A DNA stretch of 64,000 bases from contig NC_030986.1 of assembly GCF_000149955.1 (NCBI RefSeq), forward strand, positions 3,225,185 through 3,289,184, in the 5' to 3' direction. Below are positions 48,982 to 60,420 of the stretch, in pieces. The first letter of the stretch is position 1; each line of letters opens with the position of its first letter. The DNA comes from Fusarium oxysporum f. sp. lycopersici 4287 (taxonomy: Eukaryota > Ascomycota > Sordariomycetes > Hypocreales > Nectriaceae). The notes below the pieces were generated by a model. It was not told where the DNA came from. It saw only the letters and a program-made list of their open reading frames with translations, and ran no database searches. A program made the translations under genes and the position numbers.

Positions 48982-49443
48982 ATGGGCCAGGTATACTCCG
49001 TGAAGCATCAGGCCACGAGTGAGGTTAACCAATGTCAAGACGAGACAACCTCATCTATGCCCGCAAACTTCCCCAACGCCGCGTTCAGTCTCACGCCTAC
49101 ATTCATAGTGAGTCACCTAGTTTTGCTTTTCGCAACATCCCTAGAAACATCAATGAAATACACTGAGCTTATCCGCTAACTTGGAATGCTATAGGACGAT
49201 AGCCCATATGCAAAGGCTATGTACATGCTCATTCACATCAGCGACAGATTTGACGAACCTATATCCATCGCGGCCAGGGGAAATACTCGTATCGATGATG
49301 ATGTCATCCGCGCTGACTGGCGTGCCCTGAAGCAAGCTGCATTCCGATATTTGATTTCTGATAACAAGTGCCAGCCGACACCGAAGCGGGAGAGGCGCAC
49401 CGGAGAACCATTATCACCCATGGATCACCCAATGGGGTTTTGA
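48982..49443 (+). CDS. Possible small two-exon gene, hypothetical
   Basis: Exons 48982-49107 and 49195-49443 would give 124 aa. The 87-bp intron has a good donor (ATA|GTGAGT), a GCTAAC branch site and a TATAG acceptor, and both exons keep the same phase, so the frame stays open across the junction. The peptide includes SPYAKAMYMLIHISDRFDEPISIAARG and DWRALKQAAFRYLIS, which look like ordinary helical protein. I recognise no family. It could be a fragment of a decayed gene, or chance. Confidence 0.35.
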
Positions 49444-49886
49444 CCATAGCTTTCTTTCTTTCCCGGCCGGGCGGGGAGGCTTGGACAGTGCGCAAAGCCA
49501 GCATTGTAATGTCCGTGGGCAGAGCTCGCGGAGCTCCCGAGTGGCTGCACTGACTCGCTCTGTTGCTGCTGCGTTACCATATCGTGGAAGCTGGATAATA
49601 GCCAATGTCTATTGATGCTGGCGAATATGGAGCAGGGGTGATTGGAACGATGACTGGCCGATGGCTGCTTACATGGCTGAAGAGAATACGGGCTTAGACG
49701 GATGGTGTCTTGTGACTGCAAGCAAAGCAAGGGATGCGACTTCATATGTATAACCATCCCTTACCTGCATCCTGTACGTCTAGGTAGCACAGAATTGACA
49801 GAACGAGTTGTAGCTACAGGTAGGACTGGTAGGCATAACCAGGAGAAAGCTTCAACGATTTCTATTTGAGGAACAGTTCGATTCGT

Positions 49887-49914
49887 CCCATCTAGAACGC
49901 CCCATCTAGAACGC
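49887..49914 (+). repeat. Perfect 14-bp tandem duplication
   Basis: CCCATCTAGAACGC is present twice head to tail without mismatch, suggesting a recent slippage or repair event in non-coding DNA. Confidence 0.9.
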
Positions 49915-51797
49915 GGGAAGACCCGTTAGTGGATGGAGACTAACGATATTAGTCCTTCCATGTGGCATCCATGCTCTTTTGTAGATCAACGAAAGAGTTC
50001 CTCATCGGCGCTTAGGTAGGGACAAGGTACTGGATCCGGTGAAGATTTGGATTCCTCGGTCTGGAGCTTAGAAGGCACTAACTTTGGATATGAAACAAAT
50101 GGGTGTTCAATTAGTTCCCAGTGTGGAAATCCGGTGAACGGTAACGGACCTTTCTTCCGTCAGACCGTTGCGCGGTTTGTACTAACGCAAAGCAAAATTT
50201 CTAACGTCCATCGTAATAAAGTACTTTACTAACTTGACTTGGACCTTCCTTCCTCGAGGGAAAGCGCAAGCGCCACTTAATTAACTTCCAATCATAGCAA
50301 GACACCTCTTGTGGTCCCAGAAAAAGCCTAGTGATTATTTCTGCAACCTGCATAGTTTGCCATCCCATCCATCCGACGTCACAGGCTGGCTGATATCGCC
50401 AGGAACCCATTCTCGCATCGAAAACCACTACAATTTGGCGAGAGAAGAGACAATACTGTCAAGCCAAGAGACGCGGACGCAGCCACGCATACCCCACTTG
50501 CATTTTGATGTAATATAACCCAGAAAGATGCAACCATATTCACGCAGAATCTGTGGCTGGGCCACGCCTTGCTGGCGGCTGCTCAGGGACATGAGTTGCA
50601 TCGTGCCGTTCGTTAGTGCGCCCGGCTCGAACATCAGCTAGCAGGTTCTGTCGTGATGATAACGTACACAACCGGATATCGATCGGACCGATCTTTTAGT
50701 TCTAATTCTCGGCCAAGAGTGAAAGTAATTACTGTTCTCACCGGTTGCTGCCCCTGCCTCCTCCTCGTACCAACCAGAGCCTTTGCGTGACGACAGCACA
50801 CGTTCGTCTTATCACATGGACAGAAGGCAGGCTTCTGGCAATGATCCAGGTATTGGCAGATAACACCACTGGTCTCAACATTCTGTGAGATGTTGGCTGT
50901 TAACACTCGTCAGCCTTGGTCAAGTTGAGATTGGTGAAAGGGGAGCTGAAAGGGCCTGAAACAACGCTCAGGTATTTGTTCGTTTACGATACACCACTGC
51001 ATCCGAGTGCATTTGGCAAACGGAATTTCCTCCTGGTTAGAAACTTGACTGCTCATCCAGTACTTGTCGAGGTATCTTTGCCTTTTCTCAGACTTGTATG
51101 CGTTACTCTCGAGAATGGCCGGCCCTCCAACGCCGGGCCTACATCGACGATAGGGTAAAAACGATCTTTCTTCTGAACTGCTTGGCGATTCAAGTACCTT
51201 TGAGAACCTTTGCTACGTTGCGGAGTTGACGATGTACAGTACTTTTTCCCTTCCCTGGTGTGAGATACCCGGGCGGGTTGGCGTTGCGAGACCCTGTGAG
51301 TGAAAAAAAGCAATTTGAGAATGGTACATCCAATCCCAGCTGAGCGGCTGTGCAGCCATGACCGACATTGGCCAGCCCCATGTCAATCACATGGCCATTT
51401 CAATGCACGAATTAACCGTTGGCATGGCTAGGCTCCGTGGCTATGGAACAATGACCCGATCCGAAGATTTGATTGCCAAAGGATTGAGCTGCATTATTGT
51501 CTAGGGATCTACGACCACGCACGATTTCAATCACCCTCATTGTTCAGTAGCCAAGCTCCTAAGCCATGAACAAAGCCTTTATTCTAATTCTCTTTTTCTA
51601 ATTGCCCCGCCGGAACGGCTCCTAATAACATATTTCACTACCTAACGTTAGATCGAGAACTTCAGGCGCACTGAACCGGCAGAGCGGGTAATATCCCAAA
51701 ATCCTTTACCTGACAAGCCTGAGCACTACAATCAGAAGGCCCCCTGCCACTCCCATGGTACCCCTCAGACCGGTCAAAAACTACTCAGCACGAGGCC

Positions 51798-52142
51798 ATG
51801 TCAACACCGTCCTCACCGAGTCCACTTTCCTCTCTCACAGACTCGTTCATCATCACCGTTCCCAGCAGACCGTCAAGCCGTTGCTTGAAGCGCTCAACGC
51901 CGAGTCACTACAACCACCACACCGCCAGCCCGCATACTTGCTCAGCCCGCAGCCCGCATCAGCCGTCATCCATACGATCGCGGCCGCAGGCATATTGTGC
52001 TGATTTCTCTCAACGGTGCAAACACCAGGACCAGCACCACCGGCTACTTACTCCACGTTCTGTCGCCAGTACCACGACAGCTCAGCCCGCCTTGTTGCTA
52101 AAGCAGTGGACGGGGTGGACAAGGCTCCACGTCCTGTTCTAA
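51798..52142 (+). other. Upstream ORF or alternative N-terminal exon
   Basis: An open frame of 114 codons starting MSTPSSPSPLSSLTDSFIITVPSRPSS in good context (GGCCATGTC). The Ser/Pro-rich start resembles N-termini of fungal regulators. I found no donor joining it in phase to the acceptor at 52910, so it is listed as an uORF candidate for the regulator-like gene downstream. Confidence 0.25.
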
Positions 52143-52668
52143 TCGTACTCAGGCTCGAGGTTCTCAGGTTGGCGGCTGCGAGCAGCACACCAACATCTCA
52201 TCGACCTTCCATCTGTTGGCAAGGAGCCTCAAAGACCTGATTGGGTTTGCACTAACATACCTACTTATCGCCTTTCCGCCTAGCTTCCCCGGATTCTTCG
52301 CCTCCCTTATCACAGTATTTTCTATTCCCGACCGTCTGGTATCCTTCTCTCGGCCGTCGTTTTGACTTCGGCCATCGCTGGTGCTCCACTCGGCGCAATA
52401 CGGGGGGTTTCAACGTCAAGTGCCTGGTGATGGCTTTCGTGGCACCTTAGCCTCCCACCACACTCCCCCTCTTCTCACCCCGGCGTCGCTCGATTTTTGA
52501 CTACCGCTTCTGAGAGACAGACCGGGCAAGCTAGCTCTTCTTTGTCATTAACTGTATTTCGTCGAGTTTGATTCCGCGTGGTGGTACCTTGACCTTCGTC
52601 TTTCTGTTCTTACTCCTACTGCTAGGCAGTGTTTGTTCCACACCCCGTCCTGTCTCACTGCAGCCATT

Positions 52669-55567
52669 ATGGTAAGAGTTTCTCTCCCCGGTTGGCGGCA
52701 AGCTGCATGGAGTTATATCATCGATCCCCCGTCCCATCGTCCAATTTGCATGACCCCTGCGGCTGTTGCCAATCACCACCGTTTCCTCTTCTCGCAGCCC
52801 CGTCGTGGCTCTTGTGCCATGACTCTCGGACAAGCATCTTCTCCCGTTTCTTTGCCCTAGGCCCCTCCCCATGAGACCCAAATGTGCGGTGAATTGATTT
52901 TTTTCTATAGAATCCACATTATCCTTCCAAAGTTAAGAGGCCTCTCCTCCAACCGGGAGTTGAAGATCCGGGCTCTTCGTCAATATCTTTCACCCCTCCC
53001 GTGAATGACAACTTCACCTTTATACCATTTGAGATCCAAGACAATCTTGAGCAACTGGCACAATTCTATGGAATAGCCTCTGGTTCTCAATTACATCAAC
53101 TGATTGAACAAGAGCATTGTAGGAAGAGGAGAAGGCTTGAACCATCGGTCCCAATGACACCTGAGCGAGGACCGGCTTCGTCCCAGGGACCTCTGATAAA
53201 ACTCCCATTATCAGGGCCTTACAGTCAACGCGATGAGCACTATGGGGCATCTTCAAGCTGGGACGACTGTGGCCAGAACTCAATGCCATCTTCTACTTCC
53301 CCATTAGCCAGGCGTATGGCGGATCTGACCTTATTCTTCTGCCCATGTTGTGGCTGGGACCCAAGACATCAAGATGGTAAGCGCCTGACTCTCTTAACCT
53401 TGCCGGATCGACCGACGTACACCTGAGATCCTCGCTGACATCACCCTGAAAGGCTATCAACAGCTACCGAGCTCTGCACCAGCAGTTTCTGGTCCAGATG
53501 CTCCTTACATGGCAGAAAAACAACCATCTATGACAATGCCATCATCTGAACCGTATGATAACACGACTCTGAGCTCTGGTCAACAACCGGATTACAGCTT
53601 TCAGCAAACTAACTTGAATGTTGCGCCCCTTGTCAACTTTCCTCTCATCTCTGATCAGACGGCGTTAGCGGAGCCTGTGATGAGTGGTCCTGGGCCAACT
53701 CATCAACCTAATCTTTCAGCGAGAGACTTTTACGTCGCCCAAGCTTTCAAAGAGGAACCACAGCTGGAGAATCAAGTAATGATGCCCAGTCAACAGCTTG
53801 TCACCAAGGCACTTCCACAGGTCGGCTACAGTTCCGACCCCAACCTTATTGATACAAATACTATTACTCACCAGAGCTTGGCTCCACCCGACAGCGTTTC
53901 CCAACTCCCNNNNNNNNNNNNNNNNNNNNNNNNNNNNNNNNNNNNNNNNNNNNNNNNNNNNNNNNNNNNNNNNNNNNNNNNNNNNNNNNNNNNNNNNNNN
54001 NNNNNNNNNNNNNNNNNNNNNNNNNNNNNNNNNNNNNNNNNNNNNNNNNNNNNNNNNNNNNNNNNNNNNNNNNNNNNNNNNNNNNNNNNNNNNNNNNNNN
54101 NNNNNNNNNNNNNNNNNNNNNNNNNNNNNNNNNNNNNNNNNNNNNNNNNNNNNNNNNNNNNNNNNNNNNNNNNNNNNNNNNNNNNNNNNNNNNNNNNNNN
54201 NNNNNNNNNNNNNNNNNNNNNCTCAAAATTCGAGAGCAGGGCCGCTTTTCCTTGCCTCCAGATACCAGATAACGGACTATCCCGACTTTTCAAGTCGAGG
54301 CCAAGTTTCCCGGTTAATGAATCGACACGACGATGGACCAACAACATTTCGGATCCGATACAGAGCTGGGCTACGACTGAAGAGCCCAGAACCATCTATC
54401 TTTCCGAGGGGCTATCGAATAAGTTTGTTAAGGTGAAGGTTCAACGATTCATTCCTCAGGCTGGTGACAAGCTGGAACGTACTTGGGATTACAAGGGTGT
54501 CAAGAAATCAGTGAAGATTCCTCCGTATGCGATGGTCAACCTCGAGGAGGCGAAAGAAAGAGTACCTGGACCACATTGAGAATAGCATGCAGGATGCTTT
54601 TACCAAGTTGCTTGGCCCACCTGAAGGCCTGCTATTCCGGACGTACTTACGTGCTTGGAAAATCTTCAAAGACCCTTCCACTATGCCAGAGTGCGTGGAA
54701 CTTATTCATCATACACTCTTGTTGTGGATGTCGATTCGTCTGACAACGCGGTCGAGCTTCATTGTTGGAGAAGAGACCTTGGGGATGAAGCAAAATATCC
54801 TGGACGAAACGAACCCGAACCATGGCAAGATCCCTCTTCCGCCTGTACTTGGCGCTCAGATGGATCTTATCCTGATTCACCACATACAGACCAAGCTGCG
54901 AAGAGAGCTTCTGGACAAACTCCAGAAGATGATGTCAAAGAACAAGCAGAGCACTTGGCTAGTAACGTATCTTGTTATATTCATTCTTTTGCATAACACA
55001 GCTCTCATCACAGCTCATGATGCTGGATACGCAAAGAAGCACGGCATGAAGGTAAGATAGCCCTGAAAGTCGATAGTGGCCCGTGACGTTTGCTGATTAT
55101 TGATGTACTTGCAGCGACGCTTTGCGCGTGAGGAGAAGGTCAAAGAATACCACCTAGGTGAGTCACACAACCACCCCGGTCCATCCTGCACGGAAGCGCT
55201 TGCTGACTGGGGATTGAACAGGCGCAAACATCTTGCTCGCACACTTCCACTACTGTAACAAGGGCATCTACCCTTTCTCGGAAGATTGTAAAGACCAAGA
55301 CTTGCGAACACTGGCAGGCTTGGATGAAGAAAAGATCAAGTTTGTCCATCATACTAGCAACCTGGCTAGACGATATGGTAAGTCGACCCTCGGGGATGTA
55401 GAACCATACAAGCTGTGACCATGGCTCTCTGATTTGATGCTAACTTGAACTCTGTGGTTTCAGCGTTGCAATGGGAGGAAATCCGGAACAAGGCCGTGTA
55501 CGAGCATGATTACTTTTTTGTCAGCCAGTTGTTCGAGACCAACTGGCAACCTCGAACAACAATATGA
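52669..55567 (+). CDS. Large regulator-like protein, interrupted by N gap and frameshift
   Basis: Exons inferred: 52669-52671 (ATG only), 52911-53376, 53453-55051, 55115-55157, 55222-55377 and 55464-55567, about 789 aa if the gap length is right and one extra base is discounted. The N-terminal part is Gln/Ser/Pro-rich, with FFCPCCGWDPRHQDG near 150. The C-terminal half (TIYLSEGLSNKFVKVKVQRFIPQAGDK, then GEETLGMKQNILDETNPNHGKIPLPPV, HIQTKLRRELLDKL, and GANILLAHFHYCNKGIYPF) resembles the C-terminal region of a family of fungal proteins often annotated as transcription factors. No Zn2Cys6 or other DNA-binding domain is visible; one could lie in the gap. Near 54552-54561 the frame changes by one base without room for an intron. 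Confidence 0.7.
53910..54221. other. Assembly gap (312 N)
   Basis: An unbroken run of N inside the third exon of the regulator-like gene. The length is a multiple of three, and the frame on both sides agrees. Confidence 1.
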
Positions 55568-58500
55568 TCGGGTTTGGTTGGCCAACAACATCTTTAGCTG
55601 TCTTCTGTGGTAGTAGGGAGGCAATGGGTGACCTGGAACCAAATGGGTAGGCGCAGAGTTTGAGAAGATGCTGTACTCACAGCGGAGATGCAGGAACTGA
55701 GACTGTATAGGAAGCGAATGAAGGGCGGTGAATGTGGATGACGGCGGCAACAGTAACGGCCATAATGACGATGACGATGATAACGATAATGAAACCATTT
55801 TAAAATGCCAGGGTAGTTTTTGTTACGAAAAGGCGGTCAAGAGCAGGTGAAGTACAGAGAAAGAGCCGAACTGGTGTGATGGTTTGAAGAGAAATGACAT
55901 AAACAGCTAAATTGGGTATGGAGGACCGGATGAAGAAGCTATAGCCCAAGAGATTGATCGTTCTTGTTCAGTTCCGACAAACCGTAACATGGACCGTTCA
56001 CGATACGGGACACGGCAAAGCGGCGGGGAGGAGGGTCGTAGGCGAAACAATGTAACAGGACGAAACGGAGCGCACGCCAACAAATTGTGATGCGATGGAA
56101 GAAAAGGGATGACGGTGAGAGGAGAGGGACAGGTGCACCGAGAGTGTGTGCGGCCACCTACAGAAAGAGGCGAGAATTTGCTCACCGAGTGTCGATGGGA
56201 GACGGGCTGCTGCGTTTTTGACGGGTTGCGCATTGTTGCACAGAAACACGAGGCGGATCAAAGGTTTATATGTACCAAGCTCGCTGGGGGTTGGCTCGCG
56301 GAGGGATGCCGGACGGGCCGGGCCTGGTTGTGCGGCGCTTGACAAACCCCGGGCCATTCATACCGCAGCGATGCTCTGACTTGACTTGGCTTGGCTTGGC
56401 TTAACTATGTAGACTTGGTCTGATAGTGTGGATAATGCAGCACTGTGCACTACATAGTACTCTGTATAAGTGCTTTCTATATGCTGTGTGGTTTATTAGT
56501 ACGTCAATTATTCAGGTTGTGTATCCCTCGGGAAGAGCGGAGAGATGGCAATGGGACGAACGGGGGAGAAGTATGAAATGAGACGCGCCTATTTGCATAT
56601 CCCTTGCCTTTGCTTTGCTTTGACTGTCGATTGTTGACCGTCCGAGATGTCCGCGTCGCCTAGGCATCATTCTTTGGCGTTGGTTTGACGGGGAACCAGT
56701 AATTAGGGCCCGAGAAACGAACCAAACCTAAGCTAAGGGGGTGGCAACGGATAGTAATCCGTCAACCAATGAAGTTGTATAACACCTCAAGTAAAGTTTA
56801 ACCATTGCCAAAGGATCAATATCGACTGCCGTGTTTTGGGGGACCCTTGTCGAGTTTGTTGAACAGACACAATACTACCTATAGTAGCACAGCTACGGAG
56901 TACTGCTAGTAGTTACTGTAAAGGTGACGCCAGCCAGCCACAGATAGATAAGTGAGAAACCAACAAGGTGCACATAGTATGGAGTAAGCCAATGGTGAAC
57001 CACTTTTAAAACACACCTAAAATTAGGAAAGAAAAGCTGCGACGTAGCTACTGGGGGATCAACACGAAGGATCATCCTTACCATGCTACTCCAGTTCGGT
57101 TAAACTAGGATTGGGCTCTCAGCTGAGCTTGAGTCTGAGCCTCTCCGAGTCTTAGCTCATATTCATTCTTAGCCTTTGGTGTTTTGCTTTTCTCAACTAA
57201 CTACAGCTTGGAACCATACACATCAATCAACCCTTGCTGGGCTAGGCTTGGTACTTCTATCAATTTTCCTTCTCCTTTCTTTTTTTTTTCTTTTTCTTCC
57301 TACTCTAGTCGAGGGCCCGGACCGTTTCCCCAAGGAATGTTACAGTGCTCTCTCGTCTCGTTTCCTCCTCCCTTGCAACAAGAGGCGACCCAGAGTTTAT
57401 GTTGCTACCCAGGACTTTTGAGCAACCCACTGGTGACATGGAAGCGAGGAACCGCGAATGAAGTACAGGATCAACGGCAAGGCACTTACTCACCTCCAAT
57501 TGATACCTCAGAGTTCGTCTGTTCCTTCCGTTTCCCGCCCTGAGATACCGGTACCTGACCAGGCACTTTAATTGTTCAAGGCGTTAGCCCTGGAATATGG
57601 CAGGAAGTTCAGCGAATACCCGCGTTGCTGGGTTCTGTTGCAGCTTCCTGCCGCCGCGTATCTGCGACCTGCCACGAGCACGGCTACGCAAGTACCCGAT
57701 CTACGTATACCCTGTCTCTAACCCTGCCAACTTGGAAGTGCCAACCCGATGCTATCTCAACAATCCTTGTGTAAGTGGTGTAAGGTAGCTACCCAGGTCC
57801 TAAGGTAGAGGTACTCGAAATTGGATGGATGTGGAAGCCACGGAACGAAAAGCAGATCTACCTTTAGTGAAATTTTTCATTATACCTGCCTTCTCTCTCA
57901 TCGAATCCGAGAAAACGGGGACGAAGGAAGCATGGAAGAACGTTACATAACTTCAACATCCTTCCAAGAGCCGCATATCCAAGGAGCTTCACCTTCATCT
58001 CTAAATTTGAACAGGGCTACCACCGATTTCCAAACATCTTGGAAAAGCTATAATAATACCTTACTAGCCTCCTACTTAGTCTGAACGTTCTTTTGATATT
58101 CCCCATCAATCTCAATCTCGCTCGTCAAGAACTGTTCGTCTGTGCTGCAATTTGCATGCCATCCATCGTTATTGCCGTATTTTTAACACCTTGCACCTCC
58201 GTCTTTTCCTCTTTCCTCGGCCACTGCTACTCTTGATCTCGACTGTAAGTTGCGCCTTCTGTTCATGTTACTCTTCACAGAATTTTGAAATTGGAGGCGC
58301 CTCCAACGTCACTATACCTTGACCGAAGGGCACTTGCCACGATAGTATCAAACGTTCCTTTTCTCTTCTGTTTTGATCTCCGCCTTTCATTAAGCAAACA
58401 CATTTAAGTAGACGCCTCGCACCACCAGAGGTCCCATTCCTTTCCTTCCATCTTGTTCATCTCTCTTTTAACGCCCCAGCACACCTTCAACTCACATATC

Positions 58501-58721
58501 ATCTTTCATATTCGATCTCTTCCTGATCCACTTGGTCTCCACGCAGATCCTGACTTATACCAGCAGACATCAGACAACGGCCCGCTGCGTTTTGTAACGT
58601 AGGTTCTTAACAAAACTTACACATCCCTTTTCTCATGTAGGAGGCTAGCTGACAGAGTACCTCAGTATCAAGACACCCCCACCAAGCCACCAGCGGAACC
58701 TCTCCCTCAGGAACCATTACC
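55568..58721. other. Gene-free region of 3.2 kb
   Basis: It holds the 3' end of the regulator-like gene, a pentamer repeat (56381-56400), a TACGGAGTA word (56894-56902) and, from about 57200, a CT-rich stretch that is probably the promoter and long leader of the dioxygenase gene. Open frames are short and without family resemblance. Confidence 0.5.
56381..56400 (+). repeat. TTGGC pentamer, 4 units
   Basis: One TTGAC unit followed by three perfect TTGGC units. Confidence 0.8.
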
Positions 58722-60110
58722 ATGGTATCTTCCCTAGCTGGGCCCATCATTGGCCCGAGCCCGGCCGTTGAACTAGCTCCTGCGGCCGCCGGCTGTGTCA
58801 GTCGCGTGGCAGATGGACCGGCTGGGGTCCCCGAAGGGTGGCCCAAGTTTCTCGACGAGCCTATGGCTTGGGTTGGTCCTCAATTCACGGATGAATCGGA
58901 ATACATCCACACTCTGAGCGAATCCGATCTACAGGAAGCTGAGAATGCTTTGCTGGTCTTTAAAGGTACGTCTCTTTTCCTGAGGCGAGCTTCCATGGCG
59001 TTCATCATGTGGCTAACACCAGCCAGCCTTGGGACTTGACGGGGATTGTGTCTCCCGAGACAACTTCCCTCTTCCCACTCTGGGACCAAGACTGGATCGT
59101 ATCCGCCGAGACGTGCACCAAGGCAAGGGCTTTGGTGTCATTCGTGGCCTCGATCCTCAAAAGTACTCAGTCGAGGACTTGACTGTGCTGTATCTTGGCA
59201 TTCAGTCTTACATTGCCAATCGTCATGGGCGTCAAGATCGAAAAGGCAATATGCTAGGTTGGCTCGAATGACCCCAATACCTTGCTTCTTTCTCATTGAC
59301 ATATTTGTAGTCCATATCGTCGCCGACAACTCATCCAAGCTCAAGGCTGGTCACCATCGACACTCCACCTCCCCCATCGTATGCTAATCTTTCTTTATAA
59401 TTCCTGGAAGGAATAGTCAACCAGGCTAACTTCTACTCTAGACTTTCCACAACGAGGAAGCTGGTGATATAGTCAGCTGGCTCACACGTAGCACCGCTGT
59501 CTCGGGAGGCAAATGCATTATCGCCTCAGCCTACACTGTCTACAATGTTCTTGCTACTAGCCGTCCGGACATGGTCCGCACTCTTGCTCGCTCTGACTGG
59601 CCATTCGCCCTGTAAGTTCAGGCACTTGATTATCTACATCCTCTTTATTTGTTTCTCTCATTACAGCGATTAGCAAGGAGTGCATCAACTGACGCGCTAT
59701 ACTGTGATAGACCCCGTTTCCAGTGCCGACCAGTCCTCTTTCATCATGAGGGGAGAGTGTTGATCAACTTTGGGCGTGTGGCACTCACAGGAAATGCAAT
59801 TCACCCACGCCCTACCAACCTTCCCGCCGTTACGCCACGACAGATGGAGGCATTGGACTCCATTGAGAACATTGCCAAGGCAACTCAGCTGGAGATCAGC
59901 ACACATGCAGGTGATATGCATTTCATTAACAACCTCACAATCTTGCATCGCCGAGAAGGCTTCGTCAACGGTGAGGCTGCCCGGGAACGTCGACACTTGG
60001 TACGCATGAGACTCCGCGATGACGAGCTGGGATGGAAGCTCCCTGCAGACCTGAGACAAGAGTGGTCCGCTGCTTTCAACAAGGGAAGCACCCAAGATCT
60101 GGCACATTGA
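58722..60110 (+). CDS. TauD/TfdA-like Fe(II)/2-oxoglutarate dioxygenase
   Basis: Exons 58722-58965, 59027-59257, 59311-59378, 59442-59611 and 59711-60110 give 370 aa, in the usual range for fungal TauD/TfdA-like proteins. The introns are 61, 53, 63 and 99 bp, all GT-AG. Landmarks: KGFGVIRGLDPQKYSVEDLTVLYLGIQSYIA, HIVADNSSK, FHNEEAGDIVSWL (His184 and Glu186 as a possible HxE metal pair, where the family has HxD/E), and near the end GDMHFINNLTILHRREGF, whose His317 would be the distal iron ligand, with following Arg residues for 2-oxoglutarate. Such enzymes hydroxylate small molecules such as taurine or amino-acid derivatives; the substrate is not predictable here. No signal peptide. Confidence 0.87.
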
Positions 60111-60387
60111 GCCCATGCCAGACGGTTTCTTCCCCCTCAGGTCTCAGGCCAACTAAAACTGTGCTTCTAGCGCTTAGAGCAACCTCAGTTGTGGGGTGAA
60201 CTCGCATGCATTCATGCATGCTCTCGAGACATGATAAGATAATGGGGTGCTTATCAACTTTGGAACTGAGGCGCATAAAAAGGGCAATGGGGAATCTGAG
60301 GGTAACGGGGGAGAAATTAAAAGTTATGAATAAGGTCCTGCACTCGAGTTTGAGTATGCTTTTTTAGGTTCTTTTATTTCTTTATTT

Positions 60388-60420
<33 letters not shown>

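Larger units (their letters stand above)
49444..52668. other. Gene-free region and long 5' leader
   Basis: 3.2 kb. It contains a 14-bp tandem duplication (49887-49914). From about 51700 on it has CT-rich sequence that is probably the leader of the next gene, with upstream ATGs. No supported complete gene. Confidence 0.45.
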
